Shown piece by piece: positions 1 through 7,540 of a stretch of DNA of 64,000 nt. Position numbers and translations under genes: made by a program. The DNA is from Polynucleobacter sp. AP-Elch-400A-B2. GTDB lineage: Bacteria > Pseudomonadota > Gammaproteobacteria > Burkholderiales > Burkholderiaceae. The stretch is taken from contig NZ_CP061317.1 of NCBI RefSeq assembly GCF_018688355.1, positions 726,370 to 790,369 of the forward strand, given 5' to 3'. The number at the start of each line of letters is the position of its first letter. Within the stretch, counting starts at the first letter, position 1. The notes beneath the pieces are model-generated. The model saw only the letters and a program-made list of their open reading frames with translations, searched no databases and had not been told where the DNA came from.

Positions 1-519
1 AGCGCCGAGGATTCCGGTAGTGACGGCAAAGATGGCGGTCAAAGTAGGGGATACGCCGATACGCTCAGCAATACCCATCGCAATCGGCGCGGTAACGGAT
101 TTGGGATACATCGCACCCGTAATGCTGGAGTCAGCCCCTAATAATTTAGCGATGTTTACAGCGCCAATAATAGATACCAAGCCACCCGCCATTAAAGATG
201 CTAGCAAGGGAAGGGATCGACCCTTCAAGCTGCTTAAGCCCCTATAGATGGGTATGGCTAAAGAGACGGTTGCTGAGCCTAATAAGAAATGAATAAATTG
301 CGCACCTTCAAAGTAGGTGGAATAGGGCATTTCAATAAATTGAATAATGCTGGCCACCAGAATGATGGCGATTGCTACCGGGTTTGCTAAAGGATTCTGT
401 TTGGAAGTCTTATAAATCGACAGACCTATTTGATAGGCTGCCAAAGTAATAAAGAGGGCGAATAAAGGGCTGCCTGAGAGATAAACCCAAATCTCCACAA
501 TCGAATGTTTTTCGTTCAT
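1..519 (-). CDS. lrgB: LrgB family membrane protein (partial, 3' end outside window)
   Basis: This is the N-terminal 173 codons of an LrgB/CidB-family integral membrane protein; the usual length is about 230 residues, so the C-terminus lies off the left edge. The family-typical stretch KSVTAPIAMGIAERIGVSP is readable near the edge, preceded by several hydrophobic helices. The ATG at 519 overlaps the TGA of the upstream lrgA by four bases (ATGA), so the two are translationally coupled. LrgAB/CidAB proteins are variously tied to murein hydrolase control, or to glycolate or pyruvate export in plants and bacteria. The substrate here cannot be decided from sequence. Confidence 0.9.
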   Translation of the reverse strand, partial: MNEKHSIVEIWVYLSGSPLFALFITLAAYQIGLSIYKTSKQNPLANPVAIAIILVASIIQFIEMPYSTYFEGAQFIHFLLGSATVSLAIPIYRGLSSLKGRSLPLLASLMAGGLVSIIGAVNIAKLLGADSSITGAMYPKSVTAPIAMGIAERIGVSPTLTAIFAVTTGILGA

Positions 520-869
520 TGCCCAGTCTCTGTTGGCTTTGGGCTCAAAAAGCGGACAACTATCGCGCTGGTGGCAATCGTCAGGATTACGCTACCGACC
601 AAGGCGCTGATGATGGCTAGGGCGTTAGCCTTCAGTTGGGGCAAAAATAGCACCACCCCAACGGCCGCAGGAACAAATAGAAGGCCAAGGTACTGGCTAA
701 AACTGTCCGCCACCAATGCAAGTTCATGGCCAATGCCCTTGCGGAGCACCAGCCAAATAATGAGTAGCACCAAGCCAATCACGGGGCCCGGAAGGGTGGG
801 AAGGACGAACTTGGATATAAGCTCACCCAGGCTTTGAAAGAGAAGGATTTGGACTAGGCCGGAGATCAT
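516..869 (-). CDS. lrgA: CidA/LrgA family protein
   Basis: A 117-residue protein made of four hydrophobic helices, as in LrgA/CidA holin-like proteins. The family-like motif LPGPVIGLVLLIIWL lies at about residues 25-40. It is the first gene of a two-gene unit with lrgB, which it overlaps by four bases. In the family, LrgA is thought to form a membrane complex with LrgB that affects autolysis or carries small carboxylates; I infer the same partnership here. The unit is transcribed away from the iorA-like gene at 1001, so the 130-bp gap holds two divergent promoters. Confidence 0.85.
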   Translation of the reverse strand: MISGLVQILLFQSLGELISKFVLPTLPGPVIGLVLLIIWLVLRKGIGHELALVADSFSQYLGLLFVPAAVGVVLFLPQLKANALAIISALVGSVILTIATSAIVVRFLSPKPTETGQ

Positions 870-887
870 GGCTTGATCTTACTGCTC

Positions 888-903
888 TGCAATATATGTT
901 GCA
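888..903. promoter_or_regulatory. Inverted repeat between divergent lrgA and iorA-like genes
   Basis: TGCAA and TTGCA arms flank TATATG. The palindrome lies about 20 bp upstream of the lrgA start and about 100 bp before the iorA-like start. Its placement fits an operator for lrgAB, but no regulator gene is adjacent and the arms are short, so this is tentative. Confidence 0.25.
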
Positions 904-1000
904 AAGCAATAAATTATTTCTTGGGTAAGATAAACACATCAAAAGCAGGGTCTTTATCTATTGGATAGGACTTTATACAAAAACACTAGGGAGAGCGCTC

Positions 1001-1450
1001 ATGGCCGACTTAAACGTCAACGGTAAGAAGTACAAGGTGGATGTTGATCCAGAAACCCCTTTATTGTGGGCGATACGTGATCATGTTGGATTAACAGGTA
1101 CTAAATATGGTTGCGGTGTAGGTCAGTGCGGTGCATGTACTGTTTTATTTGATGGTCAGGCCATTCGGAGTTGTTCAATTCCGGTGAGCGCAGCTGTAGG
1201 TAAGAAGATTGAAACAATTGAGAGCTTAGAAAAAAATGGCCAGCTCTCTAAAGTGCAAAAAGCATGGGTAGACAATCAGGTACCGCAATGTGGTTACTGT
1301 CAGTCTGGCATGGTGATGGCAACTACGGCTCTATTACGCAACACCCCAAAGCCGACTGATGCGCAGATTGATGCTGCCGTAACGAATATCTGCCGCTGCG
1401 GAACCTTCCAACAAGTGCGTGATGCTATTCATGCTGTGAGCAAGGCATAA
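1001..1450 (+). CDS. Molybdenum hydroxylase small [2Fe-2S] subunit (IorA/CoxS-like)
   Basis: This 149-residue protein is the iron-sulfur subunit of a xanthine-dehydrogenase-family enzyme. The plant-ferredoxin-type cluster is formed by Cys38, Cys43, Cys46 and Cys58 (motif YGCGVGQCGAC). The second [2Fe-2S] domain has QCGYCQSG near residues 96-103 and ICRCGT near residue 131. It passes electrons from the molybdenum site of the next gene's product. It has no signal peptide of its own. In this class the small subunit is thought to be exported folded with the Tat-bearing large subunit, which I infer here. A GGGAGA ribosome site precedes the ATG, and the large subunit starts 9 bp downstream. Confidence 0.9.
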   Translation: MADLNVNGKKYKVDVDPETPLLWAIRDHVGLTGTKYGCGVGQCGACTVLFDGQAIRSCSIPVSAAVGKKIETIESLEKNGQLSKVQKAWVDNQVPQCGYCQSGMVMATTALLRNTPKPTDAQIDAAVTNICRCGTFQQVRDAIHAVSKA

Positions 1451-1459
1451 GGAGCAATC

Positions 1460-3682
1460 ATGACTAAAACTATTAATACAAATACTTCACGTCGCCACTT
1501 TATTGTTGGCTCAAGTGCGATTGCAACTGGATTAGCAATCGGCTTTGATTTCTCTTTCATCTCATCAGCGAATGCTGCTATGGGTACTGGCACGACGGCT
1601 ATGACTCCCCTCGCAACACCAGAGATTGGTGTTTGGGTAGTCATTAAGCCAAACGATGACATCGTTGTGCGTATCGTTCGCTCTGAGATGGGTCAAGGAA
1701 CGATTACCGGCTTAGCCCAGATGGTTGCAGAAGAATTACAGTGCAACTGGAAAAAAGTATCTTATGAATACCCATCTCCAGGAGAGAGTCTCAAGCGTAA
1801 GCAAGCATGGGGAAGTTACTCCACTGGTGGAAGCCGTGGTATTCGTACTTCTGAACAGTATGTTCGTAAGGGTGGAGCAGCTGCTCGCATCATGTTGGTT
1901 CAAGCTGCAGCCAATCAATGGAATGTTCCGGCATCCGAGTGTGTAGCTAAAGATAGCATCATTACGCACACCCCATCTGGTCGTAAAACTACCTTTGGTA
2001 AGGTATCGGTTGCTGCATCTCAGTTAGAAGTACCAAAAGAGATCGCTCTCAAAGATCCTAAAGACTGGACTGTGATTGGCAAGTCATTGAATCGTATTGA
2101 TGGCACGGCCGACAAAGTGACTGGTAAGCAGATCTATGCCATTGACCTGAAGTTGCCAGGCATGCTGGTTGCCACTATTAAAGAGTCTCCCGTATTTGGC
2201 GGTAAGGTCAAAAGTTACGATGCCACCAAGGCTACCAGCATCAAAGGGGTGAAGAAGGTCATTCAGGTAAATGATGCTTCGATTGCCGTGATTGCTGATA
2301 CTTTCTGGCAGGCAAAGACCGGTTTAGATGCGGTTAATATTGTTTGGGATAACGGTAGCAATGGTGATGTATCTAGTGCATCGATTAAGAAAATGCTAGA
2401 AGAGGGGCTTACTGCAAACGAGACTTTTGTTGGTAACTCCAATGGTGATGCTAAGGAAGCGGTGTCTAAAGCATCTAAAACAATTGAAGCAACCTATTTC
2501 TATCCATTCTTGAACCATGCAACTCTAGAGCCACAAACTGCGACTGCGAAGTGGACGCCAGATTCTTGTGAAGCCTGGGTTCCTACTCAAGATGCTGAAG
2601 CTACACTTGCGGCAGTCATTGCAGCATCTGGTTTGCCAGCAGAAAAGTGCGATGCTTACAAAGTAAACCTTGGCGGTGGATTTGGTCGTCGTGGTGCTTT
2701 TCAGGATTTCACAACCCAAGCTGTCAATATCGCCAAGCAAATGCCAGGCACACCAATCAAATTGATTTGGACTCGTGAAGAGGATATGACACAAGGTCGT
2801 TATCACCCCGTCATGATGTGCAAAATGACTGCTGCGATTGATGATAAGAAAAATATTACTGGCTTAGATATGCGCTTGTCAGGCCAATCTATCTTGGCGG
2901 CAGTGCGTCCAGCAGTAGTGGCGGCCAACAAGGGTAAAGATCCAGTAGTGTTTCAGGGATTAGATCCTGCGGGTGAACATGGCATCACTTATAGCTTCCC
3001 TAATTTGATGATTGACCATGCAATGCGTAATACCCATGTGCCGCCAGGTTTCTGGCGTGGCGTGAACGTCAATCAAAATGCAGTCTTCCTCGAAACCTTT
3101 ATGGATGAGATGGCAGAAGCTACGGGTGTTGATGCTGTCGAATTCCGTCGCAAGCATATGGAGAAATTCCCTCGTGCAGTAGCCGTTCTCAATGCAGTAG
3201 CAGATGGTATTGGTTGGACTAAACCTGCTAAGCCAGGTGTATTCCGCGGCGTTGCCCAAATGCGCTCATTCGGAAGCTACGTAGCTGCTGCTTGCGAGTT
3301 ATCCGTGACCAATGGCAATGAGGTAAAAATTCATCGCATTGTGGCTGCAACTGATCCAGGTTATGTAGTCAATCCAGCTCAAGTAGAGCGTCAAGTATCA
3401 GGCTCTTTTGTGTATGGTTTGTCTGCTCTCTTTGAAGAAGAGATTACGATCGAGAAGGGCGCGGTTGTGCAGAAGAACTTTGATACCTTCAACTCCATTC
3501 GCCTGTATCAGATGCCTAAAGTAGAGACCATCATCATTCAAGGTGGTGGCAAAGAGTGGGGTGGTGTAGGTGAGCCAACGATTGCGGTTGCAGCGCCAGC
3601 TGTACTCAATGCGATCTACCGTGCAACAGGCAAGCGCTTGCGCACAGTCCCATTGAAAAACAGCGGTATTAAGTTGGTTTAA
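1460..3682 (+). CDS. Molybdenum hydroxylase large (molybdopterin-binding) subunit, IorB-like, Tat-exported
   Basis: This 740-residue catalytic subunit belongs to the isoquinoline 1-oxidoreductase / periplasmic aldehyde dehydrogenase branch of the xanthine dehydrogenase family. The N-terminus carries a Tat signal (SRRHFI followed by a hydrophobic stretch ending near Ala38), so it should act in the periplasm. Molybdopterin-site signatures include GGGFGRRGAFQDF around residue 405. GVGEPT near the C-terminus contains the catalytic glutamate expected for the family. A GGAG site precedes the ATG. Relatives oxidise N-heterocycles or aldehydes and pass electrons to a cytochrome c. Here the next genes are soxX and soxYZA after only 19 bp, so a SoxX-type cytochrome could be the acceptor. 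The substrate is unknown. Confidence 0.88.
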   Translation: MTKTINTNTSRRHFIVGSSAIATGLAIGFDFSFISSANAAMGTGTTAMTPLATPEIGVWVVIKPNDDIVVRIVRSEMGQGTITGLAQMVAEELQCNWKKVSYEYPSPGESLKRKQAWGSYSTGGSRGIRTSEQYVRKGGAAARIMLVQAAANQWNVPASECVAKDSIITHTPSGRKTTFGKVSVAASQLEVPKEIALKDPKDWTVIGKSLNRIDGTADKVTGKQIYAIDLKLPGMLVATIKESPVFGGKVKSYDATKATSIKGVKKVIQVNDASIAVIADTFWQAKTGLDAVNIVWDNGSNGDVSSASIKKMLEEGLTANETFVGNSNGDAKEAVSKASKTIEATYFYPFLNHATLEPQTATAKWTPDSCEAWVPTQDAEATLAAVIAASGLPAEKCDAYKVNLGGGFGRRGAFQDFTTQAVNIAKQMPGTPIKLIWTREEDMTQGRYHPVMMCKMTAAIDDKKNITGLDMRLSGQSILAAVRPAVVAANKGKDPVVFQGLDPAGEHGITYSFPNLMIDHAMRNTHVPPGFWRGVNVNQNAVFLETFMDEMAEATGVDAVEFRRKHMEKFPRAVAVLNAVADGIGWTKPAKPGVFRGVAQMRSFGSYVAAACELSVTNGNEVKIHRIVAATDPGYVVNPAQVERQVSGSFVYGLSALFEEEITIEKGAVVQKNFDTFNSIRLYQMPKVETIIIQGGGKEWGGVGEPTIAVAAPAVLNAIYRATGKRLRTVPLKNSGIKLV

Positions 3683-3701
3683 TGGCTATGGGCAAGCAGG
3701 A

Positions 3702-4136
3702 ATGAGACGAACGCTAGTAGCTTTATTGCTAGGGACCTCGACTCTTTTCCTGCCTTGCTTAGCGCACTCTCAAACTTGGGTAGGGGATTCGATTGTGAAT
3801 CCCCTAACTTCTTCCCCAGGTGATCTCGTGAAAGGGCGCGCGATTGTGGCCAGTCGTCAAGTCGGTTTATGTTTGCTGTGCCATAGTGGCCCATTTCCGG
3901 AAGAGCGCTTTCAGGGTAATTTGGCGCCAGACTTGGTTGCTAGTGTGGGCCAATCCACTCCAGCTCAATTACGGGCTCGATTAGTTGATCCAGGGCGCCT
4001 AAATGCATCCAGCATCATGCCGGCGTACTATCGCACTACAGGTTTGAGTCGTGTGGCTCCCAAGTTTGTCGATCAGACTATTCTTACTGGCCAAGAGATA
4101 GAAGATGTTGTTGCGTTTTTAGTAAGCCTTCAATAA
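3702..4136 (+). CDS. soxX: Sulfur oxidation c-type cytochrome SoxX
   Basis: A 144-residue monoheme cytochrome with a Sec signal peptide (residues 1 to about 23) and one heme motif CLLCH near residue 57. A likely Met ligand lies in SIMPAYY. SoxX pairs with SoxA; the SoxAX complex joins thiosulfate to the SoxY cysteine as a thiosulfonate and passes the electrons on. It begins 19 bp after the molybdenum hydroxylase and is followed 23 bp later by soxY, so it probably shares their transcript. Confidence 0.9.
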   Translation: MRRTLVALLLGTSTLFLPCLAHSQTWVGDSIVNPLTSSPGDLVKGRAIVASRQVGLCLLCHSGPFPEERFQGNLAPDLVASVGQSTPAQLRARLVDPGRLNASSIMPAYYRTTGLSRVAPKFVDQTILTGQEIEDVVAFLVSLQ

Positions 4137-4159
4137 TTAACTGAGATTATGAAATCCAT

Positions 4160-4645
4160 ATGACTGAATTCAATCCGAGTTCAAATCCTATCAAGCTGAG
4201 TCGGCGTATGTACTTGTCTGCGCTGGGTCTTTTAGGTCTATCCAGTTGGATGACTTCGGGTTTGACTATAGCTAAACAGCCAGAGGCAATGGAGGCCATC
4301 GCAAAAATTGCCGGCTCGAACACCATTCGTGATGGCCGAGTGAACTTAGTAATTCCGCCTTTGGTAGAGAGTGGCAATCTGGTGGTTCTGAAGTTATCCA
4401 TAGAGAGCCCAATGACGGCAAATGATTACGTTAAGTCAGTACATGTGATTTCTGAGGCCAATCCATCTCCTAATATGTTTACTGCGTATTTCACACCCCG
4501 CTCTGGCCGCGCTGAGCTAACGACTCGTGTGCGATTGGCAGACTCACAACGAGTATGGGCTATCGCACAAATGAGTGACGGAAGTTTTTTCCGGGGATAT
4601 GCCGATACCTTAGTCACTCTCTCAGCCTGCACGGAGATGATATGA
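4160..4645 (+). CDS. soxY: Thiosulfate carrier protein SoxY (unusual C-terminus)
   Basis: A 161-residue SoxY homologue with an N-terminal export signal (LSRRMYLSALG plus a hydrophobic core, possibly Tat), followed by the beta-sandwich. SoxY is the swinging-arm subunit that holds sulfur intermediates on a C-terminal cysteine, normally in a GGCGG tail. Here the protein ends VTLSACTEMI: one cysteine is four residues from the end but the glycines around it are missing. The reading frame is clean and its TGA overlaps the soxZ ATG (ATGATATGAG region), so this is not an obvious frameshift. It may be a variant carrier or act on another thiol substrate. Confidence 0.85.
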   Translation: MTEFNPSSNPIKLSRRMYLSALGLLGLSSWMTSGLTIAKQPEAMEAIAKIAGSNTIRDGRVNLVIPPLVESGNLVVLKLSIESPMTANDYVKSVHVISEANPSPNMFTAYFTPRSGRAELTTRVRLADSQRVWAIAQMSDGSFFRGYADTLVTLSACTEMI

Positions 4646-4971
4646 GTAAGACCTCCCGCACAGGTATCACGATGCCAGCCCAGGCAAAAAAAGGTGCCAT
4701 TATTGAAATTCGGGCAATCGTTCAGCATGATATGGAAACGGGCTATCGATATACTGAAGATGGCAAACGAATCCCGCGTGACATCATTCAACTCTTTACT
4801 TGCCAATACAACGGTGAAGAAGTGTTCAGAGCGGATTTTTATTCCGGCATCGGTGCAAATCCCCTCATCATGTTCACTACCGTGGCAGTAGCCTCCGGTA
4901 CTCTTGTATTCAAGTGGGTAGGTGATGATGGCTATGAAGCGGTGAACCAGGCGCAACTTACCGTCTCGTGA
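4642..4971 (+). CDS. soxZ: Thiosulfate oxidation carrier complex protein SoxZ
   Basis: A 109-residue, signal-less immunoglobulin-like protein that matches the usual SoxZ length. It forms the SoxYZ heterodimer and is normally carried to the periplasm with SoxY. The family-like segments KKGAIIEIRAIVQHDMETGY and VFKWVGDDG are visible. It overlaps soxY by four bases upstream and soxA by four bases downstream, so all three are translationally coupled. Confidence 0.93.
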   Translation: MSKTSRTGITMPAQAKKGAIIEIRAIVQHDMETGYRYTEDGKRIPRDIIQLFTCQYNGEEVFRADFYSGIGANPLIMFTTVAVASGTLVFKWVGDDGYEAVNQAQLTVS

Positions 4972-5753
4972 ATCTGTTCGTTTTCTGCCTTCGTGTATTA
5001 CCGCTGTTAGTCATTCTGATTGCGGCTAATTCTAGTCTGGCGCTTGAGGCTTCAAAGGATGCCCGGCAATCGAGTTATCACTTGATGACGCCCGAGAATC
5101 GGGCAATGCAAGATGACGCTAATCTCAACCCCGCTGCATTTTGGGTGCTCGATGGCCATAGTCTCTGGAAAGAAAAGACCGGAAAAAAGAATGCATCTTG
5201 TGCATCCTGTCATGGCGATAGTGGGCAAAAGATGACTGGTGTAGCAACACAGTTTCCTAAGATGCAAAAAGGAAAGTTGCAGACCTTGGAGGGGCAAATT
5301 AATCAATGTCGTGCATCACGGCAAGAAGCCCCAGCACTCGCTTATGAGAGTAAAGAGCTCTTAGCCTTAACGACATTTGTAGCTAGTCAATCCAAGGGTT
5401 TGCCAATCGCCGTGCAAGAAACACCTCAGAATAAAAAAGACCTACAACAAGGACGTCAGTTCTTTAATGAAAGAATGGGTCAGCTTAATTTATCTTGCGC
5501 CCAATGCCACCAAGATCGCGCTGGCTTGAAGTTGGGTGGAAGCCTAATTCCTCAGGGTCACCCAACTGCCTACCCCATTTACCGAATTGAATGGCAGACC
5601 ATGGGTTCTTTACAAAGACGTTTACGGAACTGTATGAGTGGGGTGCGCGCTCAGCAGTTTGAGTATGGCTCGCAGGAGATGGCTCAATTAGAGTTATTTC
5701 TGATGTGGCGAGCCAGAGGCATGCCCCTCGAAACTCCAGGCGTCCGGCCTTAA
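4968..5753 (+). CDS. soxA: Sulfur oxidation c-type cytochrome SoxA (diheme)
   Basis: A 261-residue cytochrome with a Sec signal ending near Ala25. It has two heme motifs, CASCH and CAQCH, so it is a diheme SoxA. The C-terminal RNCMSGVRAQ holds the cysteine that in SoxA enzymes becomes a persulfide heme ligand at the active site. With SoxX it conjugates thiosulfate to SoxY. It starts with GTG, overlapping the soxZ stop as GTGA. No soxB or soxCD follows; the next gene, purU, is on the other strand, so this sox set is incomplete locally. Confidence 0.93.
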   Translation: MNLFVFCLRVLPLLVILIAANSSLALEASKDARQSSYHLMTPENRAMQDDANLNPAAFWVLDGHSLWKEKTGKKNASCASCHGDSGQKMTGVATQFPKMQKGKLQTLEGQINQCRASRQEAPALAYESKELLALTTFVASQSKGLPIAVQETPQNKKDLQQGRQFFNERMGQLNLSCAQCHQDRAGLKLGGSLIPQGHPTAYPIYRIEWQTMGSLQRRLRNCMSGVRAQQFEYGSQEMAQLELFLMWRARGMPLETPGVRP

Positions 5754-5760
5754 GTAGAGA

Positions 5761-6615
5761 TTAGTCTGAAAAGACTACTGAAGTCGCACCATTAATTAAA
5801 ACACGGTCATGCAAGTAGTAACGCAGGGCGCGTGAGAGTACGGTGCGCTCCAAATCTCTGCCCTTACGAACTAAGTCTTCAGGCGTATCGCCATGGGTAA
5901 CGCGAGTGACGTCTTGCTCAATGATCGGACCTTCATCCAAATCACTCGTCACAAAGTGTGCAGTCGCACCAATCAACTTAATACCGCGAGCATGGGCTTG
6001 ATGGTAAGGCTTCGCACCTTTAAAGCTTGGCAAGAACGAATGGTGAACGTTGATGCAGCGTCCGGATAATTGAGTAGATAAATCATCTGACAGAATTTGC
6101 ATGTAGCGCGCCAATATAACCATATCTACTTTTGCATCAGCAACAATCTTAAGGAGCTTCACTTCTTGCTTTGACTTCGTCTCTGGCGTAACCGGTAAGT
6201 GATAAAACGGAATATCCGCAAAATCAATACTGGAGTACACCTCACGCGGATGATTGGAAACAATTCCGCTAATAATCATTGGCAGCTCACCAATACGCCA
6301 GCGATAGAGAAGATCTACTAAGCAATGATCGAGCTTGGATGCCATGATCAGCACGCGCTTCAAATCTTTTACAGCACGCAAGTCCCAAGTGAGGTCAAAG
6401 CGCTTAGCGATTTCTATAAAGCCAGCTTTAAGGGATTTACTGTCGGCGCCACAGCTAAAGCTCACGCGCATGAAGAAGCGTTTAGAAGCTTTGTCATCAA
6501 ATTGCTGAGCTTCCTCAATGTCACCACCTAATTCAAAGATGTAGGTTGAAACAGCCGCAACAATGCCCGGTCTATTGGGGCAGGTCAGTGTGAGGTAGTA
6601 ATTTTCTGTAGTCAT
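5761..6615 (-). CDS. purU: Formyltetrahydrofolate deformylase
   Basis: This 284-residue enzyme hydrolyses 10-formyl-tetrahydrofolate to formate and tetrahydrofolate, balancing one-carbon pools and feeding formate to PurT-type purine synthesis. An N-terminal ACT domain (about residues 5-85) is followed by a formyltransferase-fold domain. Catalytic-site motifs INVHHSFLPSFKG and GATAHFVTSDLDEGPII are readable. The length is normal for PurU. It ends 8 bp from the convergent soxA stop. The formate released could be used by the formate dehydrogenase at 24.6 kb, which is an inference only. Confidence 0.95.
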   Translation of the reverse strand: MTTENYYLTLTCPNRPGIVAAVSTYIFELGGDIEEAQQFDDKASKRFFMRVSFSCGADSKSLKAGFIEIAKRFDLTWDLRAVKDLKRVLIMASKLDHCLVDLLYRWRIGELPMIISGIVSNHPREVYSSIDFADIPFYHLPVTPETKSKQEVKLLKIVADAKVDMVILARYMQILSDDLSTQLSGRCINVHHSFLPSFKGAKPYHQAHARGIKLIGATAHFVTSDLDEGPIIEQDVTRVTHGDTPEDLVRKGRDLERTVLSRALRYYLHDRVLINGATSVVFSD

Positions 6616-6663
6616 GGCTTTAAATAAGAGAAGGATTGCTTGTGAGACGCGATTTTAGACTGC

Positions 6664-7071
6664 TTATTTGGCGATGGGCACTCTATCTGCTGGTCCCAGA
6701 TAGGATTCGCTCATATCTTTAATCTTGGGAACGGGAATATCTGAGCAAATTGGCTTTGGTCCTAAGGCATTCAAAAAATTACAGTCTTGCTTGGTTACCG
6801 CTGAGGCGGCATGCTCTAAAGGGGATTTACCAGTCGTTACAGTGGAGATAGCGCTAGCTGCAGTCGAAGGGTTGGCCACTGCTGCCGATACTGCTACTGA
6901 GCCTGCAGAGCTTGCAACTGTAGTGGCAGATCCTCCTAAAGCTAGTAATGGTGCTGCACAACCACCCAAATTAAAGCAGAGAACTATGCTTCCAACTGCA
7001 GACCAGTCCGATAGGTTTAGTCTGCCTTGATAGGCAATCAAAATAGGGCGTTTATTTGCGCTGGCAAACAA
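6664..7071 (-). CDS. Small putative lipoprotein, unknown function
   Basis: I do not recognise this gene. The frame gives up to 135 residues from a TTG start that overlaps the end of the upstream adhesin-E-like gene by 20 bp. A hydrophobic stretch ending LGGC (about residues 35-38) looks like a lipobox, so the mature protein would be an Ala/Ser/Thr-rich lipoprotein with two later cysteines (DCNFLN, PICSDIP). The signal peptide's charged start is not clear, so the true start may be the in-frame TTG at 7041 or another. It is probably co-transcribed with the gene before it. Confidence 0.5.
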   Translation of the reverse strand: MFASANKRPILIAYQGRLNLSDWSAVGSIVLCFNLGGCAAPLLALGGSATTVASSAGSVAVSAAVANPSTAASAISTVTTGKSPLEHAASAVTKQDCNFLNALGPKPICSDIPVPKIKDMSESYLGPADRVPIAK

Positions 7072-7462
7072 CGTTGAAAACTCCTGCTGTCCAAGAATCG
7101 TTCACGACAGGCTCAAATTCACTTCTGGGAGTTTTGTTATCTGAAACTACCTTACCTTTACCTTTATTACCAGCGAACTCTTTATATTCGATTGGTCGGT
7201 AGCTAACGGCCGGGCAATTGTATTCATTAATGCCGATGATTGAGCTAACGGACTGTTTTGTTTTTGGATTAATGCCAGGCTTCTTCAGGTCAAGCATTGA
7301 CATGATTTGCGATGTCTCGCCTGATGCGCTGACTGTATCTAGATCAACATACACCACCATCATTTCATTTGATCCCAATTCTTTCCACTCAGCAAAGCTG
7401 CTGGAGAATGGTAGTAAAGAGAGTGCAGTAAGGGCTGTAAGTGCGTATATTTTTTTCATCAT
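7052..7462 (-). CDS. Surface-adhesin protein E-like secreted protein
   Basis: A 136-residue protein with a Sec signal peptide (MMKKIYALTALTALSLLPF, cleavage after SSSFA). The mature part WKELGS..MVVYVDLDTVSASG..QIMSMLDLKKP followed by two cysteines is the pattern of the adhesin-E-like family, small secreted beta proteins of mostly unknown role common in Betaproteobacteria. It starts at ATG 7462; a second in-frame ATG follows at once. It is probably the first gene of a two-gene unit with the lipoprotein-like gene at 6664. Confidence 0.7.
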   Translation of the reverse strand: MMKKIYALTALTALSLLPFSSSFAEWKELGSNEMMVVYVDLDTVSASGETSQIMSMLDLKKPGINPKTKQSVSSIIGINEYNCPAVSYRPIEYKEFAGNKGKGKVVSDNKTPRSEFEPVVNDSWTAGVFNVVCQRK

Positions 7463-7540
7463 ATGTGGCCTGTCACATTATTAGTAAAGTAAGTTGAGAC
7501 ACCGGTTGGTATCTTGAGAACCATTCTAAACGCCCCCAGC

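Noticed and set aside
1725..3259. Several overlapping frames on both strands inside the molybdenum hydroxylase gene
   Set aside because: They are shadows of a well-conserved coding frame and carry no motifs.
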